Shown: positions 1 through 6,085, counted from the stretch's first letter. The stretch: DNA of 9,085 nt from Oscillospiraceae bacterium (GCA_015067375.1 SVMQ01000073.1:1-9085), one strand, 5' to 3'. The notes: a model not told the origin generated them from the letters alone. Numbers and translations are program-made.

Positions 1-1
1 T

Positions 2-85
2 GACCTTGACATTATCCTCGAAGCAAACAGCGAGGCAAATAAAAGCTCTCTGAAAACAACACAGGAGGTGCAATCCAATGGATAG
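2..85 (+). CDS. 3' end of an unknown, probably phage, gene (partial)
   Basis: The reading frame beginning at base 2 is open from the window edge to a TAG at 83-85, giving 27 residues of a hydrophilic C-terminus that ends QEVQSNG. The other two plus frames close early (TGA at 1-3 and 7-9, TGA at 51-53). It overlaps the start of the next gene by 8 bases, and that gene's ribosome site lies inside it, which fits the tight overlaps in the rest of this cassette. By position it would be a late structural (tail or baseplate) protein, but nothing in 27 residues identifies it. Confidence 0.4.
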   Translation, partial: DLDIILEANSEANKSSLKTTQEVQSNG

Positions 86-446
86 CGCAATTATAGTAGC
101 AATTATATCAGCAGCGTCGTCTATTGCCGTTTCTGTCTTTTCGGCGGTAATGGCAGTATACGGTAAAAAGCACGCAAAGCTCCGCAAGGAGGAGATGGAG
201 AAGTATGAGCGATGGGATGAGTTGCGACAGAATGTTGCGGCAGGAACTCAGTGTCTGCTCCGTGCAGAGATAATCCGCTCCCATGAAAAGTACATCGACA
301 GAGGTTATTGCCCTGTTTATGCTAAAGAGAGCCTGACGCGCGAGTATCAGGCTTATCACAACTTAGGCGGCAACGATGTTGCTACGGCACTCTATGAGCA
401 GCTTATGACGCTGCCCAACGAAAGGAGAATTGACAATGAAGAATAA
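78..446 (+). CDS. Small phage membrane protein of the lysis cassette
   Basis: This 122-residue protein has one N-terminal membrane helix (about residues 4-27), a charged, probably coiled-coil stretch (about 30-50, rich in K, E and R), and a soluble C-terminal part with a YHNLGGND segment near 93-100 followed by ALYEQLMTLP. Short proteins with this layout and a similar LGGN-type segment are, from memory, common just upstream of the holin in Clostridia prophages. The function is not established: it could be a holin partner, an antiholin or an anchoring protein. The ATG at 78 is supported by AGGAGG at 63-68. It overlaps the next gene by 11 bases, implying translational coupling. Prophage membership is inferred from the neighbours. 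Confidence 0.65.
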   Translation: MDSAIIVAIISAASSIAVSVFSAVMAVYGKKHAKLRKEEMEKYERWDELRQNVAAGTQCLLRAEIIRSHEKYIDRGYCPVYAKESLTREYQAYHNLGGNDVATALYEQLMTLPNERRIDNEE

Positions 447-660
447 GGTACTGAGAAAGCTTACATCAAGAAAGCTGTGGGTGTCCATCGCAGGTTTTGT
501 CGCAGGACTTATAGTTGCTTTCGGAGGTGGTGAGGACACAGCGAACACTGTAAGTGGCTGCATCATGGCAGGCGCGGCAGTAGTTGGCTACGCTATCGGC
601 GAGGGCTTTGCTGACGGTGCGAACAGTGGAAAGGGTGGCTGTGATGGCAGCGAAAGTTAA
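436..660 (+). CDS. Phage holin-like membrane protein
   Basis: This 74-residue protein begins with a short basic stretch (MKNKVLRKLTSRKLW), followed by two hydrophobic helices (about residues 15-29 and 40-56) joined by a short acidic turn (GGGEDTAN). It ends in YAIGEGFADGAN and a Gly/Ser-rich tail. The pattern of basic N-terminus, two short helices and I-G-E-G-x-A-D before the tail matches small holins of Bacillota phages, which permeabilise the cytoplasmic membrane and release endolysin to the wall. The start is the ATG at 436, eight bases after AGGAG (423-427). The in-frame TTG at 430 lies too close to that site. It overlaps the gene before by 11 bases and the endolysin after by 17. The family call rests on pattern and on position directly before a lysozyme. 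Confidence 0.75.
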   Translation: MKNKVLRKLTSRKLWVSIAGFVAGLIVAFGGGEDTANTVSGCIMAGAAVVGYAIGEGFADGANSGKGGCDGSES

Positions 661-1426
661 GTACGCAGGCGTGGATATGTCCTACTGCCAGACGAATGTT
701 GACTACAAGGCACTCAAGGCAGGCAAAATCTGCGGCAAGCCTGTGAAATTCGCCATGCTCCGTTTCAGCTACGGCACATGGCAGGACACTGTCTTTGATA
801 CTCACTACAGGGGCTGCAAGGAAGCAGGTATTTATGTCGGGGTGTACCACTGGCTGAGAGCGCAGAACGTCGCTCAGGCGAGGGAAGAAGCGCAGTGGCT
901 TGTGGACAAACTCAGGAATTACGACATTGATTATCCTGTTGCGCTTGATTTCGAGGACGAGAAACTTCTTGCGCTTGGTCTATCTAAGGCGCAGTACACC
1001 GCAATCGTCAATGCGTTCATGGATGTGCTTGTAAAAGCGAATTATTACGTTGTACTATACACCTATACAAACTGCCTTTTGCATTATCTGCAGGTGAGCG
1101 TGCGCACAAAGTACGACCTCTGGATAGCTGACTACACAGGAGTTGCAATAAATTACGGCCAGACCATGTGGCAGTACGGTATTGCCGGACATCCTCAGTT
1201 TGATACCAAGAGTGTCGGAGCTGTTGACGGTGTTCCCGGGCAGTGTGATGTGAATTGGGCTTATGTAGGCTATGCTGCAAAAATACGTAAGCTCGGCAAG
1301 AACAAGCCTGTTATCAAGTACAAGGTCACTGGTACCAAGACAGTGACAAAACAGGCGCTCGCACAGGCTCAGGCTCAGCTCAAGGCGCTCGGGTTTGAGG
1401 TCAGGGTAGAGGAAGTAAATACATAA
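644..1426 (+). CDS. Phage endolysin, GH25 family lysozyme (N-acetylmuramidase)
   Basis: This 260-residue protein hydrolyses the MurNAc-GlcNAc bond of peptidoglycan at phage release. It has the GH25 marks: GVDMSYCQ at the N-terminus (Asp11), the paired acids of the catalytic site in ALDFED (Asp102 and Glu104), WIAD (160-163), MWQYG (175-179) and DVNW (202-205). The catalytic domain spans about residues 6-210. A basic linker and a short C-terminal module follow (about 224-260; repeated AQAQAQ then LKALGFEVRV), resembling small SPOR-like wall-binding tails. There is no signal peptide, so it depends on the holin. The ATG at 644 is preceded by AAAGGG at 630-635. The in-frame GTG at 641 is an alternative, while the TTG at 584 would add 20 residues encoded inside the holin gene. 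It is the last gene of the cassette. Confidence 0.93.
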   Translation: MAAKVKYAGVDMSYCQTNVDYKALKAGKICGKPVKFAMLRFSYGTWQDTVFDTHYRGCKEAGIYVGVYHWLRAQNVAQAREEAQWLVDKLRNYDIDYPVALDFEDEKLLALGLSKAQYTAIVNAFMDVLVKANYYVVLYTYTNCLLHYLQVSVRTKYDLWIADYTGVAINYGQTMWQYGIAGHPQFDTKSVGAVDGVPGQCDVNWAYVGYAAKIRKLGKNKPVIKYKVTGTKTVTKQALAQAQAQLKALGFEVRVEEVNT

Positions 1427-1430
1427 TGAT

Positions 1431-1471
1431 ACCGCCCTCGGGACGTTTCGTACGTTCTGGGGGCGGTTTTT
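1431..1471 (+). terminator. Rho-independent terminator of the lysis cassette
   Basis: Bases 1432-1445 pair with 1453-1466 over 14 positions, including three G-U pairs and a G+C-rich outer half (CCGCCC with GGGCGG). The loop is seven bases, and a run of five T follows at 1467-1471. It starts five bases after the endolysin stop. On the minus strand the same stem lies just past the stop of the convergent small gene but lacks a T run, so it is mainly a plus-strand terminator. Confidence 0.92.
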
Positions 1472-1473
1472 GT

Positions 1474-1731
1474 TTATATACCAAGTTCTTCATCACGTTT
1501 AAAATCAGGAGCGTTCTTGATTTTCTTAGGGTCAACAGGCTCAACTGTGCAACGTGCTAGCGGGTATTTTAGCAAAATATCATTAAGCTCATTCTGTTTA
1601 GTTATGCAAAACCCTGTTGTCTTTCCACCTAACCGCTGCTCAACAACTCTTTTAGGGAATTGCTTCTGCAAATCATCGTGAAGAGCTTTGATTTTGTCGT
1701 TTGTAAGATTTTCAACATTGATGTAATACAT
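1474..1731 (-). CDS. Small protein of unknown function, possibly prophage cargo
   Basis: This 85-residue soluble protein begins MYYINVENLT. It has no membrane helix or signal peptide and is rich in Lys, Asp and Glu, with two Cys (in GFCITK and ARCTVEP) that form no metal-binding motif. I do not recognise the family. The start is well supported: on the minus strand GGAGG sits about seven bases before the ATG, and a perfect TATAAT lies further upstream. It is a single-gene unit convergent with the phage lysis genes, between their terminator and tRNA-Lys. It looks more A+T-rich than its neighbours, which fits recent acquisition. That position, at the end of a prophage with its own promoter, is where lysogenic cargo genes are often found. 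This is inference; it could equally be a host gene. Confidence 0.75.
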   Translation of the reverse strand: MYYINVENLTNDKIKALHDDLQKQFPKRVVEQRLGGKTTGFCITKQNELNDILLKYPLARCTVEPVDPKKIKNAPDFKRDEELGI

Positions 1732-1761
1732 AGATAACCTCCGTGTGTTTTTGATATAACC

Positions 1762-1767
1762 ATTATA
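1762..1767 (-). promoter_or_regulatory. -10 box for the small gene at 1474-1731
   Basis: The minus strand reads TATAAT here, about 30 bases before the start codon and just upstream of the GGAGG ribosome site. No good -35 box is seen at 16-18 bases upstream; the region is only T-rich (TTTTCT). The promoter may therefore be weak or need an activator. Confidence 0.55.
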
Positions 1768-1807
1768 GCATACAATCGTGTGAAAGAAAAGTAATTATTT
1801 TTATAAT

Positions 1808-1845
1808 CCTTTTTTGACGTATGAATTTAGTAACCCTTTTTGACA
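1808..1845. repeat. Two short direct repeats, CCTTTTTTGAC and CCCTTTTTGAC
   Basis: Two near-identical 11-base units sit with their GAC ends 26 bases apart (1816-1818 and 1842-1844), in the otherwise empty A+T-rich gap between the small gene and the tRNA terminator. They may be protein-binding sites, for example arm-type sites of a phage integrase near an attachment site, or chance in T-rich sequence. The gap 1732-1868 holds no other gene that I can see. Confidence 0.35.
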
Positions 1846-1868
1846 CCCATCTTTGTAAAAACAACGAA

Positions 1869-1893
1869 AAACACCACCTAAATGGTGGTGTTT
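1869..1893 (-). terminator. Terminator downstream of tRNA-Lys
   Basis: A perfect 10-base-pair stem (1869-1878 with 1884-1893, core CACCACC/GGTGGTG) encloses a five-base loop. On the minus strand it runs into GTTTTTCGTTGTTTTT, a U-rich tail. It lies 84 bases past the tRNA 3' end, the first strong stop for a transcript from the tRNA promoter. Confidence 0.82.
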
Positions 1894-1977
1894 CAGTTAT
1901 ATGCTCAAACAAACAGTGAGTACGAATACTCCACTGACCATGATAAGTTCATAATCGTGGTTCGTCTGAGTAATCTC

Positions 1978-2053
1978 TGGTGACCCACCCGGGAATCGAA
2001 CCCGGGACACCCTGATTAAAAGTCAGGTGCTCTACCGCCTGAGCTAGTAGGTC
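1978..2053 (-). tRNA. tRNA-Lys (anticodon UUU)
   Basis: The minus strand folds as a complete 76-base tRNA with CCA encoded. The acceptor stem is GACCTAC with GTGGGTC (one G-U), followed by A and CCA. The D arm has GCTC/GAGC around AGGCGGTA. The anticodon stem is CCTGA/TCAGG with loop CTTTTAA, so the anticodon is UUU for lysine. The T arm is CCGGG/CCCGG with loop TTCGATT. It stands alone with its own promoter and terminator. Its 3' end faces the prophage genes, which makes it a candidate integration target. Confidence 0.97.
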
Positions 2054-2079
2054 AAAGCTGCCAATATGGCAACGTTAAT

Positions 2080-2108
2080 ATTATATCAGAACAATGTGGA
2101 TTTGTCAA
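2080..2108 (-). promoter_or_regulatory. Promoter of tRNA-Lys
   Basis: On the minus strand a perfect TTGACA (2103-2108) and a perfect TATAAT (2080-2085) are separated by exactly 17 bases, a textbook strong housekeeping-sigma promoter as expected for a stable RNA. The roughly 20-base leader before the tRNA contains a short hairpin (TGCCA/TGGCA). Confidence 0.93.
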
Positions 2109-2193
2109 GCGTTTTTTGAAAAAACTTTGTTAATAATATAGTATGCTGATTTGATTATATTCTTAATACTTTTAAGTGCATATATACATATAG

Positions 2194-2219
2194 CGCCCCT
2201 GCTTGTTATAGCAGGGGCG
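2194..2219 (-). terminator. Probable terminator of the diguanylate cyclase gene
   Basis: A perfect 9-base-pair G+C-rich stem (CGCCCCTGC with GCAGGGGCG) with an eight-base loop lies just past the stop codon at 2227. Its minus-strand tail is only moderately U-rich (CTATATGTATATATG), so termination may be imperfect. The rest of 2109-2193 holds no feature I can support. Confidence 0.7.
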
Positions 2220-2226
2220 TATTATG

Positions 2227-3870
2227 TCAGTTTTGTGCGGATGCTTTCATTTTGCTTTTGTTTTCGTACATCTCGTTATCTGCGCGTGTGAATACATCAG
2301 CATAGCATTGATCGGTGTCGGGTTGGAATTCAGCGATACCACAGGCTATTGAGATATGCTGCTCTCCGTCGCGTTCGCGCTGTGCTTCGATCGCGGTTTC
2401 AAGATTTTTCCGCAGTGCATCGCTGTTTGCGGAGTTGGAGCCATAGATTATTACCGCGAATTCGTCGCCGCCTATCCTGTAGACCGGGCAACCTGCAAAT
2501 GCTGTCTGGATGAGCTTTGCGGCATTTGCTATGAGCATATCGCCGTAGTAGTGTCCGAGCGTGTCGTTTGTCTTTTTAAGATCGTTAAGATCAAGTACTG
2601 CTATTGCAAAACTTATTCCGCATCCGATGTTTTCGTTGAGCTGTTTTACTGCAGCGTCGTAAGCGGTTTTGTTTTCTACACCTGTCAGCGAGTCGAGATA
2701 TGCTATCTTGTTGATCTTGTCGATGTAGAGATTAAGCTCGCCTGTGGTCTTTTGCAGTGTGTCGGCGAGTATTCCTATCTCATCCTTGGTGTGTACATCT
2801 ATTTTAATATCAAGGTTTCCCTGAGCTATCTTGCGTGCTTCTGTGGTCAGCTTTTTCAGCGGCTTTGTGATAGTGCCGCATATTACCACTGTTAACACTG
2901 AGAATACAACAGCTGCTATTATCGAGGTAAGGACGATATGAGTCAGTGCATTGCGCAGGTTCTTGTTTATGTCGTCCTCGGGTACGGTTATGCAGAGATT
3001 AAGTCCGTTTTTCAGTGTACGGTAGGTGTAGACCTTGTCAACTCCGTTGTAGTCATAGTGGAACAGATTTCCGTTGTAGTCTTCCAACACATATTCGTCA
3101 TAGACCTCACGGAACTTGATGTTCTCCTGTTCGGGTGTGGTGTTGAGCGGTAAAGTCGGGTGATATACGATATTGAAATTCGTGTCAGTGAGGTAGGCGA
3201 AGCCTGAGTCGTAGGCGGAGATCTCGCGCACCAGTCCTTCAAACATCCTGAAATCGATGTCCATGCCGACTATACCGATAAATGTTCCGTCGATGTACAA
3301 TGGTATGATGTAGGAGATCATATACACGTTTATATTGCTGTTGTAGTAAGGCATCATCCAGGTAGGCTTTCCTGCATCGCGCGGAATGTAATACCAGCCA
3401 ACGTGTTCCATATCATAAGGTTCATATATGGAAATATCAGTGCAGGGGAAAGGGTTAAGGCTGCCGTTTTCGGAGGTCTTTGTGTAGAACAGACCGGCGT
3501 CGGGAGCAGCGATGTCAGTGCTGTATCTTATGTACACACCGATGCATCCGTCGGTTACGTCGGCAGCATTCAGCAGCATAGGATCCATATACTCAGATAT
3601 CATGTCTAAGTCTGAAGCTTCTGGGTTTGCATTGCTTGTCTTAACATAATCATCTATGCAGTCAGCCAGAACTTCTACGGATTGTTCTATACGACCGAGT
3701 ATACCATTAAGGTCAGATGCGCTTTCGCGCACAAGCAGATTCAGCACATCGGCAGAAGCATTGTCCGAAAGCTCTGACATATTTTTTATCGTTATGCCGC
3801 CGATGAGTGCAGAACACAGAATAGTTATTATAAGTGTAAAAGTGATGAATTTTGTCTTTATTGACTTCAT
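2227..3870 (-). CDS. Membrane-bound diguanylate cyclase (Cache-HAMP-GGDEF)
   Basis: This 547-residue sensor enzyme should make cyclic di-GMP from two GTP in response to an extracellular signal. It has, in order: a first membrane helix (about residues 7-29); an extracytoplasmic double-Cache-type domain (about 35-300) with GWYY-IPRD, the PYY segment and GIVGMDIDF (199-207); a second helix (about 311-333); HAMP (about 331-385); and a GGDEF domain (about 386-545). The domain has LTGVENK, DLNDLKKTNDTLGH and an intact GGDEF (467-471), so it is predicted to be active. The inhibitory I-site RxxD, normally nine to six residues before GGDEF, reads FAGC, so canonical product inhibition is missing. The start is supported by AAGGAG eight bases upstream. 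It is a single gene divergent from the SPFH operon. The ligand is unknown. Confidence 0.95.
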   Translation of the reverse strand: MKSIKTKFITFTLIITILCSALIGGITIKNMSELSDNASADVLNLLVRESASDLNGILGRIEQSVEVLADCIDDYVKTSNANPEASDLDMISEYMDPMLLNAADVTDGCIGVYIRYSTDIAAPDAGLFYTKTSENGSLNPFPCTDISIYEPYDMEHVGWYYIPRDAGKPTWMMPYYNSNINVYMISYIIPLYIDGTFIGIVGMDIDFRMFEGLVREISAYDSGFAYLTDTNFNIVYHPTLPLNTTPEQENIKFREVYDEYVLEDYNGNLFHYDYNGVDKVYTYRTLKNGLNLCITVPEDDINKNLRNALTHIVLTSIIAAVVFSVLTVVICGTITKPLKKLTTEARKIAQGNLDIKIDVHTKDEIGILADTLQKTTGELNLYIDKINKIAYLDSLTGVENKTAYDAAVKQLNENIGCGISFAIAVLDLNDLKKTNDTLGHYYGDMLIANAAKLIQTAFAGCPVYRIGGDEFAVIIYGSNSANSDALRKNLETAIEAQRERDGEQHISIACGIAEFQPDTDQCYADVFTRADNEMYENKSKMKASAQN

Positions 3871-3914
3871 ATTCTCATCTCCTTGAAGAAACAGAAGCTT
3901 GCTTTCTTGTGTTA

Positions 3915-3943
3915 ATTATACACCATACTAAAGCAAAAATCAA
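3915..3943 (-). promoter_or_regulatory. Promoter of the diguanylate cyclase gene
   Basis: On the minus strand TTGATT (3938-3943) and TATAAT (3915-3920) are 17 bases apart, about 45 bases before the start codon. The -10 box is perfect and the -35 box matches four of six consensus bases. No operator-like repeat is seen. Confidence 0.8.
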
Positions 3944-3995
3944 GAGATAAAAGTCATTATTTTAACAATAATGCAGAAAAATATGTAAAAAGCCC

Positions 3996-4024
3996 TTGAC
4001 AAGTGAGAAAAAGTATGTTATTAT
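3996..4024 (+). promoter_or_regulatory. Promoter of the SPFH-YhfC-RHH-SdpI operon
   Basis: A perfect TTGACA (3996-4001) is followed after 17 bases by TATTAT (4019-4024), giving an expected start near 4031 and a leader of about 50 bases. The start point falls on the tandem repeats at 4031-4052. Between this and the divergent promoter, 3944-3995 is A+T-rich without further features. Confidence 0.87.
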
Positions 4025-4030
4025 AACATT

Positions 4031-4052
4031 GTGATATCAAAGTGATATCAAA
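4031..4052 (+). promoter_or_regulatory. Tandem 11-base repeats at the transcription start, likely operator
   Basis: The unit GTGATATCAAA occurs twice without a gap (4031-4041 and 4042-4052). Each copy contains the perfect 8-base palindrome TGATATCA, so two palindromes lie 11 bases apart, about one helical turn, on the same DNA face. Placed at about +1 to +22, a bound protein would block initiation or clearance. The operon's own ribbon-helix-helix protein is the first candidate binder; this is inference. Confidence 0.7.
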
Positions 4053-4081
4053 AACTTAATTCGGTAACGGAGGTATTTATT

Positions 4082-5065
4082 ATGGATGCTAATACTAACA
4101 GAAAACATTATGAGGAACGCGAGCTTCACGCGGCAAACGGCTGGGCAGTGCTTATCTTCACGATACTGCTTTATCTCGCAGGACTTGCTTCGCTCATCGC
4201 GGGCGGTGTGATGCTCGACACCGACGGGAGTGCGCTGGGCGGCGTGCTTCTGGTCATCGGTATCGTATGGCTGTGCGTCGGCTGGATACCTTTCCTTGGC
4301 CTTAAGGTCATCAAGCCTAACGAGGCTATGGTGCTGACCGTATTCGGCAAGTACACAGGCACACTGAAAAGCGAGGGCTTCTTCTTCGTAAATCCTTTCA
4401 GCGTTTCGGTAAATCCGCAGTATGAAAACGCTCCCGTAGTTTCTGCCACAGCGACAGGCACTACTGTAAGGATGCCCAGCGGCAAGATCTCCCTCAAGGC
4501 GCTGACACACGACAACCACAAGCAGAAGATAAACGACCAGATGGGCAACCCCATCGAGGTAGGCATCGTAGTTATCTGGCGCGTTGTAAATACAGCAAAG
4601 GCTGTGTTCGATGTTGATAACTACAAGACATTCCTTTCCATCCAGGCTGACTCGGTGCTTCGCGACGTTGTACGCTGCTATCCCTATGACAGCACAGACA
4701 GCGACGAAAAGACGCTCCGCGGTTCCGCACAGGAGGTATGCGAGCTTCTGCGCACACAGCTTCAGACACGCGTTGAGCAGGCAGGTCTTGAGATAATCGA
4801 GGCGCGCATAACCCACCTTGCATATGCACCCGAGATCGCTGCTGCAATGCTCCAGCGTCAGCAGGCAACAGCCATTATCGAAGCAAGACAGAAGATCGTT
4901 GATGGCGCAGTCGGCATGGTAGAGATGGCACTCAACAAGCTCTCCGAGAGCAAGGTCTGCGAGCTTGACGAGGAGCGTAAGGCTCAGATGGTATCCAACC
5001 TGCTCGTAGTACTCTGCGGCAACAAGGACGCTCAGCCCATCGTAAACAGCGGCAGCATATATTAA
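4082..5065 (+). CDS. SPFH/band-7 domain membrane protein
   Basis: This 327-residue protein has two N-terminal hydrophobic helices (about residues 20-44 and 52-72), then a soluble SPFH (stomatin/prohibitin/flotillin/HflK-C) domain. It opens with VIKPNEAMVLTVFGKYTGT and continues through VGIVVIWRVVNTAKAVFDVDNY-type strands and VEQAGLEIIEARITHLAYA. An Ala/Glu/Gln-rich helix (about 249-300) follows, ending with AQPIVNSGSIY. SPFH proteins oligomerise on membranes as scaffolds, often in complex with membrane proteases. This one lacks the zinc ribbon found in some bacterial relatives. The ATG at 4082 has CGGAGG about 8 bases upstream. It is the first gene of four, 12 bases before the protease gene, and its promoter carries the tandem repeats. 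Membrane stress or organisation is the likely theme; the exact function is unknown. Confidence 0.9.
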   Translation: MDANTNRKHYEERELHAANGWAVLIFTILLYLAGLASLIAGGVMLDTDGSALGGVLLVIGIVWLCVGWIPFLGLKVIKPNEAMVLTVFGKYTGTLKSEGFFFVNPFSVSVNPQYENAPVVSATATGTTVRMPSGKISLKALTHDNHKQKINDQMGNPIEVGIVVIWRVVNTAKAVFDVDNYKTFLSIQADSVLRDVVRCYPYDSTDSDEKTLRGSAQEVCELLRTQLQTRVEQAGLEIIEARITHLAYAPEIAAAMLQRQQATAIIEARQKIVDGAVGMVEMALNKLSESKVCELDEERKAQMVSNLLVVLCGNKDAQPIVNSGSIY

Positions 5066-5077
5066 TGAGGTGATGAT

Positions 5078-5878
5078 ATGCCCGAGAATATTCCGCAGCT
5101 GAACATAATACTGCTTATCGCTTCAGGCATCTTCTGCACGCTGCTGCCTGTTGCGGTGCTGATAAAATGGAAGCTTAAAAATAAGAGCAGCAGGCTTATC
5201 TGTGCGCTTGCAGGTGCGCTGACCTTCGTTGTGTGGGCGCTCGTGTTCGAACAGATGCTGCATCTGGTGATGCTCCCTGTCGTGCAGGGAAGCGTGGTGG
5301 CCTATACTGTCTACGGCGCGCTTGCGGCAGGTCTGTTCGAGGAAACAGGCAGGTTCGTGACCTTTAAGCTGTTCCTGAAAAAGACCACGCAGGAAGGCAA
5401 GCCCGAAAACGCTGTGATGTTCGGTATAGGTCATGGAGGTATTGAGTCGATAATGATAATCGGCGTGAACATGATAAGCTTTGCGGCTATGGCAATATTG
5501 ATAAATGCGGGTCAGTCCGACCTCATTTTCGGCGGCCTTGACGATGCGACAAAGCAGATCGCCATCGGTCAGATAGAAACGTTCACGCTTGCAGAGCCGA
5601 TGTGGTATGTTCTGGTAAGCTTTGAGCGACTGGGCGCTGTGGCGGTGCATATCGCGTTCTCGGTGTTCGTGTTTGCGGCGGCAAGCAGGAAAGGAAAGCT
5701 TTGGATGTATCCCGCATCGGTAGTTGGTCACGCGCTGGTGGATGTTTTCGCCGCGCTGTATCAGAAGAATGTAGTGCCGCTGATCGTCTGCGAGATATGG
5801 TTGGCTGTCTGTGTGGCAGTGCTGGGATACCTTGCGGTACGAGTCTATAAGAGCATGAAAAAGGAGCAGATGGCTTGA
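5078..5878 (+). CDS. YhfC-family predicted intramembrane metalloprotease
   Basis: This 266-residue polytopic membrane protein has about seven hydrophobic segments (near residues 8-30, 40-58, 63-86, 112-143, 178-202, 208-228 and 234-256). The conserved polar residues inside the membrane match the YhfC family, related to the PrsW and CPBP/Abi glutamic-type proteases: the EExxR motif at Glu88-Glu89-x-x-Arg92, HGGIE at 119-123, His191 and VVGHALVD (His218, Asp222). These probably bind metal and activate water for cleavage of membrane-embedded substrates. No substrate is known from the sequence. All motif residues seem intact, so activity is expected. The start has AGGTGA four bases upstream, and the gap after the SPFH gene is 12 bases, so co-transcription is nearly certain. 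A functional pair with the SPFH protein is inferred from the common SPFH-protease theme. Confidence 0.88.
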   Translation: MPENIPQLNIILLIASGIFCTLLPVAVLIKWKLKNKSSRLICALAGALTFVVWALVFEQMLHLVMLPVVQGSVVAYTVYGALAAGLFEETGRFVTFKLFLKKTTQEGKPENAVMFGIGHGGIESIMIIGVNMISFAAMAILINAGQSDLIFGGLDDATKQIAIGQIETFTLAEPMWYVLVSFERLGAVAVHIAFSVFVFAAASRKGKLWMYPASVVGHALVDVFAALYQKNVVPLIVCEIWLAVCVAVLGYLAVRVYKSMKKEQMA

Positions 5879-5905
5879 ACCTAAACATGAAAGGAGTGCG
5901 CAGCG

Positions 5906-6085
5906 ATGGCTGAGGAAAAGAACACGAAAAAGCAGGTGCCGCTGCGCCTTTCCGAGAAGCTTTACAACGAGCTTATGCGCTGGGCTGAGGATGACTTCCG
6001 CTCGGTGAACGGACAGATAGAGTACCTGCTGACGGAGTGCGTGAAATACCGCAGGAAGCATGGCAAGACGACGGACGAGGAATGA
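5906..6085 (+). CDS. Arc-like ribbon-helix-helix DNA-binding protein
   Basis: This 59-residue protein has a charged N-terminus, then KQVPLRLS (about residues 9-16), which fits the DNA-contacting beta strand. A first helix follows (about 17-29, [13 protein letters not shown]), then a turn and a second helix (about 34-50) starting [11 protein letters not shown], closely like the RSVNSEI segment of phage P22 Arc. Such proteins dimerise and bind short operators in tandem. AAGGAG lies nine bases before the ATG. It sits 27 bases after the protease gene and 9 before the SdpI-like gene, so it belongs to the operon. The most economical role is autoregulation through the tandem TGATATCA repeats at 4031-4052, which is inference. 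An antitoxin role is possible, but no toxin-like soluble partner is present. Confidence 0.88.
   Translation: MAEEKNTKKQVPLRLSEKLYNELMRWAEDDFRSVNGQIEYLLTECVKYRRKHGKTTDEE

Noticed and set aside
584..643. Upstream TTG start for the endolysin
   Set aside because: It would add 20 residues encoded inside the holin gene with no ribosome site; ATG 644 has AAAGGG at proper spacing and begins just before the conserved GVDMS motif.
1895..1977. Second, degenerate tRNA next to tRNA-Lys
   Set aside because: The two hairpins there do not fit the D, anticodon and T arm order, and no TTCGA-type T loop is present.
2356..2895. Plus-strand open frame (179 codons) inside the diguanylate cyclase gene
   Set aside because: It lies antisense to the GGDEF and HAMP coding region and is explained by that gene's codon use.
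4037..4816. Minus-strand open frame (259 codons) opposite the SPFH gene
   Set aside because: Antisense to a conserved SPFH domain, with Cys/Tyr-rich low-plausibility composition, and its 3' end runs into the SPFH operon leader and tandem repeats.
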